Source: Pseudoramibacter faecis
GTDB taxonomy: Bacteria; Bacillota; Clostridia; Eubacteriales; Eubacteriaceae
Direction of reading: 5' to 3'
Assembly: GCF_036289405.1 (NCBI RefSeq)
Contig: NZ_JAYFFI010000023.1
Location: 1-31,195 of the forward strand
Length of the DNA stretch: 31,195 nucleotides
In this document: positions 1-7,737 of the stretch, piece after piece
How positions within the stretch are numbered: position 1 is the stretch's first letter
How the letters are laid out: each line of letters begins with the position of its first letter
Translations under genes and position numbers: made by a program
The notes under the pieces: model-generated
The model's database searches: none
Seen by the model: the letters and a program-made list of their open reading frames with translations, nothing else
What the model was told of the DNA's origin: nothing

Positions 1-1
1 G

Positions 2-1795
2 GAGCTCATCCAGGGCGAACCGGACGCCTCCTCCTTCCCCTCCGGCGGGCTGCGGGCGACCTTCGAGGCCCGGGGCTACACCGCCTGGGACCCGACCTCC
101 TTTGCCTTTGTGAAGGGCACAACCCTCTATATCCCGACGACCTTCGTCTCTTATTCCGGCGAGGTACTCGACAAAAAAACGCCGCTGCTCCGCTCGATGA
201 AGGCCGTCTCTGACGAGGCCGTCCGCATTCTAAAGCTCTTCGGCAAAACGGAGGTGAAAAAAGTGACCACCACCGTCGGTGCCGAGCAGGAATACTTCCT
301 CATCGACCGCGACATGTATAAACAGCGCCAGGATCTCATCCAGACCGGGCGCACCCTCTTTGGCTCCAATGCGCCCAAGGGCCAGGACATGAGCAATCAT
401 TATTTCGGCCGGCTGCGCACCCGGGTTTACAACTTCATGTGCGACGTCGACAACGAGCTTTGGTCCCTGGGGATCCCCAGCAAGACCCGCCACAACGAAG
501 TGGCCCCCGCCCAGCACGAACTCGCGCCGGTGTTCTCCACCACCAATCTGGCGACGGACAACAATCAGGTCATCATGGAAACGCTGATCCGCGTGGCCAA
601 GCGCCACCATCTGGCCTGCCTGCTCCACGCCAAGCCCTTCAAGGGTGTCAACGGCTCCGGCAAGCACGACAACTGGGCCATGTCCACCGATACCGGCGAA
701 AACCTCTTCGATCCGGGAAAGGATCCGGCAAATAACCTGCAATTTCTCACCTTCCTCATCGCGGTGATCGAAGGGATCGACCGCTATCCGGAAATCCTGC
801 GTTCCACCGTGGCCTCGGCGGGCAACGATCACCGTCTCGGCGGTGACGAAGCGCCCCCGGCCATCATCTCGATCTTCCTCGGCGATCAGCTCGACAGCGC
901 ACTCAAGCAGCTGGCCGGCGAAGACGTCAAAAGCCCCCACGATCACATCATGGACACCGGGATCGAATCCGTCCCAAACTTTATTTCCGACGCCACCGAC
1001 CGCAACCGCACCTCTCCCTTTGCCTTCACCGGCAACCGCTTTGAGTTCCGCATGGTCGGCTCCCAGCAATCCATCGCCGGGCCGAACATCGCCCTCAACA
1101 CCATCGCAGCCCAGGTGCTCGGCGAATACGCGGACATTCTTGAGTCGTCCGACGATTTCGAAAAGGATCTGAAGACCTTGCTCCGGGATCGGCTGGCCAA
1201 GCACCGCCGCATCATTTTTAACGGCAACAATTATTCCGACGAATGGGTGGCCGAGGCGGCCCGCCGCGGTCTGCCCAACCTGGCCGACACGCCGGCGGCC
1301 TTCGCCGACTACTGCCTGCCCAAAAACCTCGACCTGATGGAAAAGCACGATATTTATTCCCGCAAGGAAATGCAGGCCCGGCAGGAAATCCACCTGGAGG
1401 AATACGCCCACACCATCAGTATCGAAGCACGCACCATGCTCTCCATCGCCAAGCGGGAAATCCTCCCCGCCTGCCTGGACTATATGCGCGATCTTTCCAC
1501 CGGCCTGACCCAGAAAAAAGCGCTGGGGCTGCCCGTGGATCACGCCGCCGAGATGATCATTCTCACCAAGGCCTCGGATCTGACCGACCAGATGATCGCA
1601 AAGATCGACACGCTAGAGACGCTGAATTACGAGGCCGACGCCCTCGCAGACGAGCAGGAAGCCGCCGATTTTTACGGTACCAAGGTGCTCGACGCGATGA
1701 ATACGCTGCGGGAAACCGCCGATCAGCTCGAAATCATCGTCGGCAAAAAATACTGGCCCTATCCGATTTACGAAGACCTGCTTTTCTACGTTTAA
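2..1795 (+). CDS. glnN: Type III glutamine synthetase (GlnN), 5'-truncated by window edge
   Basis: ATP-dependent ligation of ammonia to glutamate, cytoplasmic; the large GSIII class of Clostridia, Bacteroidetes and cyanobacteria (about 700 residues). About 597 residues are visible; the frame is open to the left edge and already reads GSIII sequence (ELIQGEPDASSFPSGGLRAT), so the GTG at 110 is not the start and roughly 100 residues lie outside. Motifs seen: EQEYFLID (metal-ligand Glu), NEVAPAQHELAPVF, KGVNGSGKHDNW, AGNDHRLGGDEAPP and NRTSPFAFTGNRFEFR, then the helical C-terminal extension and the ending YWPYPIYEDLLFYV. A rho-independent terminator begins 14 bases after the stop, so it is the last gene of its transcript. 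No sign of damage. Identification is firm. Confidence 0.96.
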   Translation, partial: ELIQGEPDASSFPSGGLRATFEARGYTAWDPTSFAFVKGTTLYIPTTFVSYSGEVLDKKTPLLRSMKAVSDEAVRILKLFGKTEVKKVTTTVGAEQEYFLIDRDMYKQRQDLIQTGRTLFGSNAPKGQDMSNHYFGRLRTRVYNFMCDVDNELWSLGIPSKTRHNEVAPAQHELAPVFSTTNLATDNNQVIMETLIRVAKRHHLACLLHAKPFKGVNGSGKHDNWAMSTDTGENLFDPGKDPANNLQFLTFLIAVIEGIDRYPEILRSTVASAGNDHRLGGDEAPPAIISIFLGDQLDSALKQLAGEDVKSPHDHIMDTGIESVPNFISDATDRNRTSPFAFTGNRFEFRMVGSQQSIAGPNIALNTIAAQVLGEYADILESSDDFEKDLKTLLRDRLAKHRRIIFNGNNYSDEWVAEAARRGLPNLADTPAAFADYCLPKNLDLMEKHDIYSRKEMQARQEIHLEEYAHTISIEARTMLSIAKREILPACLDYMRDLSTGLTQKKALGLPVDHAAEMIILTKASDLTDQMIAKIDTLETLNYEADALADEQEAADFYGTKVLDAMNTLRETADQLEIIVGKKYWPYPIYEDLLFYV

Positions 1796-1809
1796 AAACT
1801 GACCATCAG

Positions 1810-1833
1810 GCGTCGCTCCGGCGGCGCTTTTTT
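1810..1833 (+). terminator. Rho-independent terminator after glnN
   Basis: Seven-base-pair stem GCGTCGC/GCGGCGC (one G-T pair) with loop TCCG, followed by six T. Placed 14 bases past the glnN stop. Confidence 0.85.
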
Positions 1834-1940
1834 AATGCGCGGCTTTGCGCGTCGGGCATCCAAAGGCTTTCCCGCTGGCCAAATCTTTCTGTAAAAGAAA
1901 TTAATGGTTTGAATTTTTCATCCGGCGAACACCGGATTGC

Positions 1941-1969
1941 TTGCAAAGCGTTGTCATCCGTTGTAAAAT
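1941..1969 (+). promoter_or_regulatory. Sigma-A-type promoter for the aldolase gene
   Basis: -35 TTGCAA (1941-1946), 17-base spacer, -10 TAAAAT (1964-1969), within TTGTAAAATA. Start of transcription would be near 1976, giving a leader of about 60 bases. That leader holds a small CCCC-TTGAC-GGGG hairpin just before the AGGAGGT ribosome binding site at 2025-2031. Confidence 0.6.
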
Positions 1970-2036
1970 ACAGAGGGAGCATAATGTTCCCGCTTGTTTT
2001 ATCGCCCCTTGACGGGGACTATTCAGGAGGTAATTT

Positions 2037-2921
2037 ATGACAGACGATCAATTAAAACGCATGGCGACGGCCAAGGGATTCATTGCCGCCTTGGATCAAA
2101 GCGGCGGCAGCACGCCCAAAGCCCTCAAGGCCTATGGCGTTCCTAAGGACTACTACCGCACCGACGAGGAAATGTTCAACCTGATTCACGAAATGCGCAC
2201 CCGCATCATCACCAGTCCCGCGTTCACCCGTGAGCACATCATCGCCGCCATTCTGTTTGAAAATACGATGGACCGCCAAATCGAAGGCCAATACACCGCC
2301 GATTATCTGTGGAACAAAAAGGGCATTCTGCCCATTTTAAAAGTCGATAAGGGGCTGGCCGACGAAGCCGACGGCGTCCAGCTGATGAAGCCCATGCCAC
2401 AGCTTGACGATCTGCTGGCGCGCGCCAAGACGCGCCACATTTTCGGCACCAAAATGCGCTCGGTCATCAAATCGGCCAACACGAAGGGCATCGCGGCTAT
2501 CGTCGATCAGCAATTTGAAATTGGCCGCCGCATCGCCGCTGCCGGATTCGTGCCGATTCTCGAGCCGGAAGTCGATATCCACGCGGCAAACAAGGCCGAC
2601 TGCGAAGCCATGCTCCTCGCAGAAATCAACAAGCATCTGGCCGATCTGAACGACGACGAAAAGATCATGTTCAAAGTGAGTATTCCCAGCGTCGACGGGC
2701 TATACAGCAAGATCATGGCCGATGCCCATGTCGTGCGCGTCGTGGCGCTTTCCGGCGGCTATACCCGAGCCGATGCCTGTGAACGTTTGGCGAGAAATCC
2801 CGGCCTCATCGCGAGCTTCTCCCGCGCGCTCACCGAGGGCCTCACCCGTCGGATGAACGGCCCCGATTTCAATTACATGCTGGGGCAGGCCATCGACCAA
2901 ATCTACCGGGCCTCGCTTTAA
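2037..2921 (+). CDS. fda: Class I fructose-bisphosphate aldolase
   Basis: Cleaves fructose 1,6-bisphosphate to dihydroxyacetone phosphate and glyceraldehyde 3-phosphate through a Schiff base, cytoplasmic glycolysis/gluconeogenesis. 294 residues, the usual length for the bacterial class I form related to staphylococcal FdaB. Seen: ALDQSGGSTPKAL near the N-terminus, substrate-site region VDQQFEIGRR and LEPEVDIH (E178), and FKVSIP carrying K213, the expected Schiff-base lysine (position assigned by motif). ATG chosen because AGGAGGT sits 5 bases upstream. It is a single-gene transcript: own promoter, and a terminator 19 bases past the stop. The metal-dependent class II enzyme is excluded by the absence of its His-rich zinc motifs. 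Confidence 0.94.
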   Translation: MTDDQLKRMATAKGFIAALDQSGGSTPKALKAYGVPKDYYRTDEEMFNLIHEMRTRIITSPAFTREHIIAAILFENTMDRQIEGQYTADYLWNKKGILPILKVDKGLADEADGVQLMKPMPQLDDLLARAKTRHIFGTKMRSVIKSANTKGIAAIVDQQFEIGRRIAAAGFVPILEPEVDIHAANKADCEAMLLAEINKHLADLNDDEKIMFKVSIPSVDGLYSKIMADAHVVRVVALSGGYTRADACERLARNPGLIASFSRALTEGLTRRMNGPDFNYMLGQAIDQIYRASL

Positions 2922-2940
2922 AACAGCCGCATTCGATCCA

Positions 2941-2965
2941 CCGCTGCTCTCGCAGCGGTTTTTTT
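2941..2965 (+). terminator. Rho-independent terminator after the aldolase gene
   Basis: Perfect stem CCGCTGC/GCAGCGG with loop TCTC, then seven T. A second, weaker CGGC-TTC-GCCG hairpin with a T run follows at 2979-2998 and may act as a backup. Confidence 0.9.
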
Positions 2966-3072
2966 ATTGGCTTTCGGGCGGCTTCGCCGACATTTTTTAT
3001 TCAACGGCGCCGAAGCGCTTCGTGCGGTTTTCTTAATTCTTAAGTTCCCATTGGTGCCGAGCCAACTATTTC

Positions 3073-3101
3073 ATGACATTCCCCGATGCCTGCGTTATAA
3101 T
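3073..3101 (+). promoter_or_regulatory. Strong sigma-A promoter for the alcohol dehydrogenase gene
   Basis: -35 ATGACA (5 of 6 to consensus, 3073-3078), 17-base spacer, perfect -10 TATAAT (3096-3101). The start codon is 60 bases downstream. Confidence 0.75.
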
Positions 3102-3161
3102 GATTAAATACTTTAATTTTAATCCTATTTTTTCAGCTTGCAAACCATTGAGAGGTGAACC

Positions 3162-4385
3162 ATGACGTTTCCAAAAATCGTTTATCGTCTTCCCCAATAT
3201 ACCGCCCGAGCCGCGCTGCCCCTGGTGAAATTTCCCGAACCGCCGACGTTAAAGGGTGCGGGCATGGTCACCCGCTTCCCCGAAGTCATGGCGACCACCG
3301 GCATCCGCCGGGTGCTTGTCGTCTGCGGACCCACCGTCTATGCTTCGGGCATGCTCTCCCCCTTCCTGGATGCCCTGGAGGCAAACGGCATCGCCCCGGT
3401 CGTCTTTCATGGGGTCAGGCCCAATCCGACCTTTAAAAACGTATACGCCGCCATTGAAATGTATCAGTCCCATTTCTGTGACAGCGTCGTGGCCTTCGGC
3501 GGCGGCTCCGCCATCGACTGCGCCAAGGTCACTGCGGCTAAAATCACCAACGACAAGCCCATTGAGCGCATGGCCGGCCTCTTTCGGCTGGCGCACCGCC
3601 TGCCGCCCTTTTTTGCCGTTCCCACCACCGCTGGCAGCGGCAGCGAAGCCAGCATCGCCGCCGTCGTCACCAACGAGGAACGGCACAAAAAGCTCAAAAT
3701 GGCCGACGCCAAGCTCTGTCCGCTGGCCGTCATGCTCGACCCCGAGCTCACCCGCTCGATGCCGGCAAACGTCACGGCCTATGCCGGCATGGACGCCCTG
3801 ACGCACGCCGTTGAGGCCTATATCGGTCTGTTTGACACGCCCTATGTCCGGGAAAAATCTCTGGATGCCAGCCGGCGCATCCTCTCTGCCCTGCCAAGAG
3901 CCTTCGACGACCCCGACGATCTCGATGCGCGCCTGACCATGCAGGAAGCCGCGATGGATGCCGGCAAGGCCTTCACCCGGGCCATGGTGGGCTATGTCCA
4001 CGCCATCGCCCACGCCGTCGGCGGACTTTACAACCTGCCCCACGGTCTGGCCTGCGCGGCGATCCTGCCCCAGGTGCTCGCCTTTTCCAGACCGGCGGCG
4101 ACCCGAAAGCTGGCCGAACTGGCCTATAACGCCGAACTCGGCGGTCCGGAGTGCAGCGATGAGGAGCTTGCCGACGCTCTCATCGCGAAAATCGAAGCGA
4201 TGAACCGCCGCTTTGGCATCCCTCGAACATTCGATGTGCTGCGCGTCGAGGATATCCCCGATCTCGCCCGTCTCGCCCTGGCCGAGGCCAACCCGATCTA
4301 TCCCGTGCCGCGCATCATGGATTACAACGACTGCATCGAGCTTTTGGGAAAACTCCTGCCCGAGGACGAAACGCCCCGCTACTAA
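3162..4385 (+). CDS. Iron-containing (group III) alcohol dehydrogenase
   Basis: NAD(P)H-dependent interconversion of an alcohol and an aldehyde, in the family of FucO, butanol dehydrogenases and 1,3-propanediol dehydrogenase; the physiological substrate cannot be read from the sequence. 407 residues, usual length. Nucleotide-binding GGGSAIDCAK (residues 113-122) and TTAGSGSEA (155-163); metal ligands by family pattern D211 and H215 (GMDALTHAVEAY), H280 and H294 (HAIAHAVGGLYNLPHG), with 14 residues between the last two as in FucO. Start ATG has GAGAGGTG upstream. It has its own strong promoter and terminator. In a fermenter it would serve reductant disposal or alcohol oxidation (inference). 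Confidence 0.92.
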   Translation: MTFPKIVYRLPQYTARAALPLVKFPEPPTLKGAGMVTRFPEVMATTGIRRVLVVCGPTVYASGMLSPFLDALEANGIAPVVFHGVRPNPTFKNVYAAIEMYQSHFCDSVVAFGGGSAIDCAKVTAAKITNDKPIERMAGLFRLAHRLPPFFAVPTTAGSGSEASIAAVVTNEERHKKLKMADAKLCPLAVMLDPELTRSMPANVTAYAGMDALTHAVEAYIGLFDTPYVREKSLDASRRILSALPRAFDDPDDLDARLTMQEAAMDAGKAFTRAMVGYVHAIAHAVGGLYNLPHGLACAAILPQVLAFSRPAATRKLAELAYNAELGGPECSDEELADALIAKIEAMNRRFGIPRTFDVLRVEDIPDLARLALAEANPIYPVPRIMDYNDCIELLGKLLPEDETPRY

Positions 4386-4410
4386 AACAAAAAACAACCG
4401 AACGCCAAAA

Positions 4411-4444
4411 ACGGCGGCAGGCCTCGGGCCTGCCGCCGTTTTTT
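4411..4444 (+). terminator. Rho-independent terminator after the alcohol dehydrogenase
   Basis: Perfect 13-base-pair stem ACGGCGGCAGGCC/GGCCTGCCGCCGT with a three-base loop and a T run. It also marks the point where GC-rich sequence changes to AT-rich sequence. Confidence 0.93.
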
Positions 4445-4560
4445 ATATTGATATGATAATATAATTTTAATATTTTTAAAAAAATGATAAAATTTTTGCA
4501 AAATCGAAAGGGAAAAGTCATAAACATTTACTCAAAAAATGATCCTAAGAACAGACTTAA

Positions 4561-4597
4561 CTCTGTACAAATCAAACCGATGAAACATTGTACAGAG
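4561..4597. promoter_or_regulatory. Perfect 10-bp dyad next to a TATAAT box (operator-like)
   Basis: CTCTGTACAA at 4561-4570 is perfectly inverted as TTGTACAGAG at 4588-4597, 17 bases apart, and the right arm abuts a perfect -10 hexamer TATAAT at 4598-4603. No good -35 is visible at the right distance. This looks like an operator for a TetR- or MarR-type repressor of the downstream efflux gene; no such repressor remains nearby. The rest of the 4445-4850 gap is AT-rich with no gene seen. Confidence 0.5.
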
Positions 4598-4767
4598 TAT
4601 AATAGCTTAAGCTTATAAATTGCATTTAAGATTTCATCGGGAAATACAAAAAATTAAGCCGCTTAAATGGCTTTATTTTTGCGTGGATTTCTCGATAGAT
4701 AACTAAAATGTAAAAGGCCATGGGCAATGTTTTGTCTGTAACCTTTTGTTTTATAATTTATCAAACG

Positions 4768-4802
4768 AAAGGCAGATACGATTTTGTATTTATGCCTTTT
4801 TT
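4768..4802 (+). terminator. Hairpin with T run ahead of the MATE pseudogene (possible attenuator)
   Basis: AAAGGCA (4768-4774) pairs with TGCCTTT (4793-4799), with an inner ATAC/GTAT helix, and continues into a T run to 4802. It lies between a TATAAT box at 4752-4757 and the MATE start at 4851, so it could be a leader attenuator or simply the terminator of a lost upstream gene. Confidence 0.45.
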
Positions 4803-4850
4803 GTTGCGTAAATGCTGAAAAATAGAACGTTCAGAAATGGAGAAATATTA

Positions 4851-5422
4851 ATGAATGAAGATAGAATAAAATTTTTAAGAGAAGAAAATATTAACAAGGC
4901 GCTTTTTAAGCTGGGAATGCCAATGGTTGTCAGTTTATTGGCAGCCGCCTTATACAATGTTGTCGATACATACTTTGTGTCCAGACTCGGCAAAGAGGCG
5001 GTCGCTTCCGTTTCCTTTCCGATCCAACTTATTTTTCAGGCATCAGATTAACCTTCGGTGCGGGAGCAGGCTCCTACATCTCGCGATTATTGAGAAGCAA
5101 TAATGAAAAAGAAGCCGATATCGTAGCCACCGTTTCCCTATTTTCCAGTGCGTTTTTAGGAATAATCACAGTGGTTGCGTTATTTTGCTATTTAGACGGT
5201 GTTTTGAAGTTCATGGGTGCCGTCCCGTCCATTATGGCACTTTCTAAATCCTATACCGGCATATTCATCTTACTTATTGTGATTTTGCCGAAATTTATGG
5301 GCTTAAACGGTGTGATATATGCCCAGGCGATTTCGGATCTTTTAACAACACTGGTGACAATCCCCTTTGCAGTCAGTGTCGGTAAAAATTTAGGTTTAAA
5401 GAGAAAGCCGGCAGATAATTAA
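4851..5422 (+). pseudogene. MATE-family multidrug efflux transporter, frameshifted and internally deleted
   Basis: Remnant of a Na+/H+-coupled multidrug and toxin extrusion protein (normally about 450 residues, 12 membrane helices). The start ATG at 4851 has GGAG eight bases upstream. The N-terminal part (LGMPMVVSLLAAALYNVVDT) is typical of MATE helix 1. Around 5038-5041 the frame shifts: one frame ends in a stop at 5049-5051, while the other continues with the family sequence GIRLTFGAGAGSYISRLL. After SKSYTGIFIL the text jumps directly to family C-terminal sequence (GLNGVIYAQAISDLLTT), so roughly 250 central residues are missing. AT-rich compared with its neighbours. Two independent lesions make function very unlikely. 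Confidence 0.85.
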
Positions 5423-5436
5423 ACCGTTTTTACTTA

Positions 5437-5623
5437 ATGATAAATAAAGAAAGAAGAAATAAAAAACGCAATACATGATTGGGGGGATTACAATCCGTTC
5501 GCTCTTTTTTATAAACTTATCAATTGGAAGCAGATCGATTGGGCGGACAGCTGCCAATTCCGGGAACCAGTTCATTCAGAAATAAAAAGCGACAAGACAA
5601 TCAAAACGGCTGACAAATCGTAA
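5437..5623 (+). pseudogene. Small unidentified gene, frameshifted near its start
   Basis: Starting at ATG 5437 the frame reads MINKE, then breaks in a purine run (5445-5466). In the +1 frame an uninterrupted, protein-like stretch follows to TAA at 5621-5623: EEIKNAIHDWGDYNPFALF, then a Trp-rich segment (LINWKQIDWADS) and a charged tail. One base change in the run would restore an intact product of about 61 residues. I do not recognise the family. No clear ribosome binding site. It lies within the AT-rich island with the MATE remnant and shares its decayed state. It may instead be a chance open frame. Confidence 0.4.
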
Positions 5624-5667
5624 TTACACGTTTGACGTGTCGTCGGAAGCAGAAGGCTTTGCCCACC

Positions 5668-5704
5668 AAAAAACAACCACGCGTCAAACGCGTGGTTGTT
5701 TTTT
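5668..5704. terminator. Bidirectional terminator between the island and the HTH-membrane gene
   Basis: Perfect 16-base arms AAAAAACAACCACGCG / CGCGTGGTTGTTTTTT around loop TCAAA, giving T runs on both strands. It ends the minus-strand regulator (stop at 5711) and anything read from the left. A smaller ACACG-TTTGA-CGTGT hairpin precedes it at 5626-5640. Confidence 0.92.
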
Positions 5705-5710
5705 GGCAAT

Positions 5711-6682
5711 TTAACGCCGCCGCTTGGCTACTTCCGCGACCGCGCCGTAGGCCACGCTCGCCACCGGCCAGATGATCCAGGTGAGACCCCAGGCGCCCGT
5801 TAAAAAGCTGATGAGCAGATACGCCGCGGTGACAATCCCCCAGTAAACACCGCCGATTCTCTGGGTAAAGGCCTTGGCCTGCCGCGTGTAATCCCGCTCT
5901 TCCAGCAGCACCTGATAGCTCTCCCAGATGGTCGAGGTTTCGACGATCAAATACACCCCGACCGCCACGATAACGAGCAAAAATCCCACGCCCAGCGCAC
6001 TCAAAAATTCGTCGCCCGGATTCATCAGCCTGAGTGCAAACAGCGGCACACAGGCCAGCACGCACAGGCTCACCCCCAGCACCATGCGACGGATGTGGGG
6101 GCTTTCGTAGGCTTCCCGCCGTCCGCGCACCATGCCGGTAACGCCATAAGCCGTCTCGATCGGATTGTGCTTGAGCTTTTGATAACGCGCGCCATGCATA
6201 TCCGCCTTGATAAAAACCGCCACCGCCGCGGCCACCATCACCATCAGGACGATGAGCCCCGCAAACACCGCGCGGTCTTCGCTGAGCGCGATGCGTCCCG
6301 CCTCGCCGGCAGCGCCCAGCACAATGAGCATCACCGGCGACAGGATGCAAAGCATCACCCCGAGGGCCGTTTTCGGCGCGATGCGCTCTCTTGCATCCAG
6401 ATAGGCTCCGGCGGTCTCAAGATCCACCGCGACCGTGTCTTCCGGCGCGTCGCTTTCCACCGACGGGGTCAGCTGTTCCGGCCCCAGCTCATCCTTTAAT
6501 AAAAAGTCGGTGCTGACGCCGAAGATTTCGGACAATTTTAAAATACGGTTCATGTCCGGAATGGACTGGGTGCCCTCCCATTTCGAGATAGACTGCCGGC
6601 TGACGCCCATCTGCTCGGCCAATTCCTCCTGGGACCATCCGGCCCGCTTCCGCAAATAAATAATTTTATCGGCTAAGATCAT
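5711..6682 (-). CDS. XRE-type HTH regulator fused to a polytopic membrane domain
   Basis: 323 residues. Residues 1-62 form a Cro/C1-type helix-turn-helix (LRKRAGWSQEELAEQMGVSR, then SISKWEGTQSIPDMNRILKL), followed by an acidic linker (about 65-100) and about six predicted membrane segments (roughly 104-126, 138-159, 199-219, 226-247, 278-296 and 298-317), ending in a basic KRRR tail. Such proteins are common in Firmicutes and are thought to be membrane-tethered transcription factors; target and signal are unknown. Start ATG has AGGAGA upstream. Transcribed alone, convergent with the AT-rich island, terminating at the bidirectional hairpin. Binding targets cannot be inferred from this window. 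Confidence 0.85.
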   Translation of the reverse strand: MILADKIIYLRKRAGWSQEELAEQMGVSRQSISKWEGTQSIPDMNRILKLSEIFGVSTDFLLKDELGPEQLTPSVESDAPEDTVAVDLETAGAYLDARERIAPKTALGVMLCILSPVMLIVLGAAGEAGRIALSEDRAVFAGLIVLMVMVAAAVAVFIKADMHGARYQKLKHNPIETAYGVTGMVRGRREAYESPHIRRMVLGVSLCVLACVPLFALRLMNPGDEFLSALGVGFLLVIVAVGVYLIVETSTIWESYQVLLEERDYTRQAKAFTQRIGGVYWGIVTAAYLLISFLTGAWGLTWIIWPVASVAYGAVAEVAKRRR

Positions 6683-6928
6683 TTTGATTTCTCCTGTTCT
6701 TATTCTTTGGCGGCCGCCATTTGATTTGCTCTTAGCATAGCATTTTCAGCCGTTGCAGGCCATCCATTTTCACGGACAATTATCGCAACTGCCGGTTGCA
6801 GCCGGTTTGCAAGGACCACAGCGACGCCGCAAACCGCCGAAAATCACGGTTATGGTCAGGCGCCTCCCCTTTGGCGCAACTTTGGTCCGGTCAGCCATCT
6901 GCCAAAAACGCCCGCGCCGTCAGGGCGC
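6683..6928. other. Intergenic region upstream of the HTH-membrane gene
   Basis: No convincing gene. It should contain the minus-strand promoter of the regulator: a TGCTATGCT extended -10-like sequence lies on the minus strand near 6732-6740, without a good -35. A short tandem near-repeat, GCCGGTTGCA followed by GCCGGTTTGCA, lies at about 6792-6812. A GCGCC-GTCAG-GGCGC hairpin precedes the sortase terminator. Confidence 0.3.
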
Positions 6929-6955
6929 AAAAAAAGCAGCGGCCAAAGCCGCTGC
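6929..6955 (-). terminator. Rho-independent terminator of the pyr-sortase transcript
   Basis: On the minus strand GCAGCGGC-TTTG-GCCGCTGC (perfect 8-bp stem) followed by seven T. First clear terminator downstream of pyrB, 21 bases past the sortase stop. Confidence 0.9.
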
Positions 6956-6975
6956 CGTCATCGTTTCAAAACGTC

Positions 6976-7695
6976 TCAGTCCACCCGCACCGGCACCGTC
7001 AGCACCACGTAGCGCGCCTCCTCGTATTCGTAGGCGCAGGTCGACAGGGTCACGATGCGCGTGACCTGCGAGGTGTCCACCGTCGACGTAAAGGTGGATT
7101 TTTTTTTGGCCTGATAGATCGCCGCCTGCACCTGACCGCTGTCCATCGCCGAATAAATCATATTATTCGACGCGGTGCTGAACCCTGCGATCAGATCCAG
7201 CCGATAGTTGCCATTCGGCGTGAGCAGCCACATAAAGGGGTGAGCCTTATAATACTCGCTTTTTTTATAGTGCGCGAGCATCCCGAACATCGAGCCGTTT
7301 TTCATCGCGTGGCCGTAAATGATGGTATTGGGATCGCTGAAGTCTCCCTTGTTGCGATAATCCGCAAAGAGGGTGCCCGCCGCGTTGTGGGTGCCGTCAA
7401 AAAGCTTGTGCAGGTATTCGCTGTTGTCGGTGCCCTTGACCACCGGGTAATTGATCGGCGTATCCTTGCAGTACAGCCAGCCGATCACGTCGGGGTTCTG
7501 CTTTTTCAGCGCGTCAAAATCCACCGAGATGGGCACCTTGGTGTTGTCTGATTTTTTGGTATAAGTTGATGCCGTCTTTTGATAGGCGGTCGTCCCCTGG
7601 TGATAGCTACGGTAAATTTTAAACAGCTGATAACCGGAGTAGATCATCACCCCGATGCAAATGAGCATCACCAGCCGATAGAGCCACTTTTTCAT
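6976..7695 (-). CDS. srtB: Class B sortase
   Basis: Membrane-anchored transpeptidase that links surface proteins to the cell wall. 239 residues with one N-terminal signal-anchor helix (about residues 5-24) and an extracellular catalytic domain. Catalytic residues by family: H129 in IIYGHAM, C220 in TLSTC and R228 in EEARYVV; the class B signature GWLYCKDTPINYPV is present. Start ATG is preceded by AAGGGAGG. It lies 42 bases downstream of the DJ-1 gene with no terminator between, so it appears to be the last gene of the pyrimidine transcript. No LPXTG- or NPQTN-type substrate is encoded in the window, so its substrate is unknown. Confidence 0.93.
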   Translation of the reverse strand: MKKWLYRLVMLICIGVMIYSGYQLFKIYRSYHQGTTAYQKTASTYTKKSDNTKVPISVDFDALKKQNPDVIGWLYCKDTPINYPVVKGTDNSEYLHKLFDGTHNAAGTLFADYRNKGDFSDPNTIIYGHAMKNGSMFGMLAHYKKSEYYKAHPFMWLLTPNGNYRLDLIAGFSTASNNMIYSAMDSGQVQAAIYQAKKKSTFTSTVDTSQVTRIVTLSTCAYEYEEARYVVLTVPVRVD

Positions 7696-7737
7696 TGCGG
7701 CCTCCCTTCTGATACTTCGCGCGCGGCTTCCGCTTCC

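Noticed and set aside
110..112. GTG as start of the glutamine synthetase
   Set aside because: Family sequence continues upstream to the window edge in the same frame, so the gene is cut by the window.
230..1543. 437-codon open frame antisense to glnN
   Set aside because: It mirrors the GC-rich third-position pattern of glnN; no family sequence or start signal. The sense protein is certain.
3249..4397. 382-codon open frame antisense to the alcohol dehydrogenase
   Set aside because: Shadow frame over a well-identified gene; His/Asp/Gly-rich translation with no domain.
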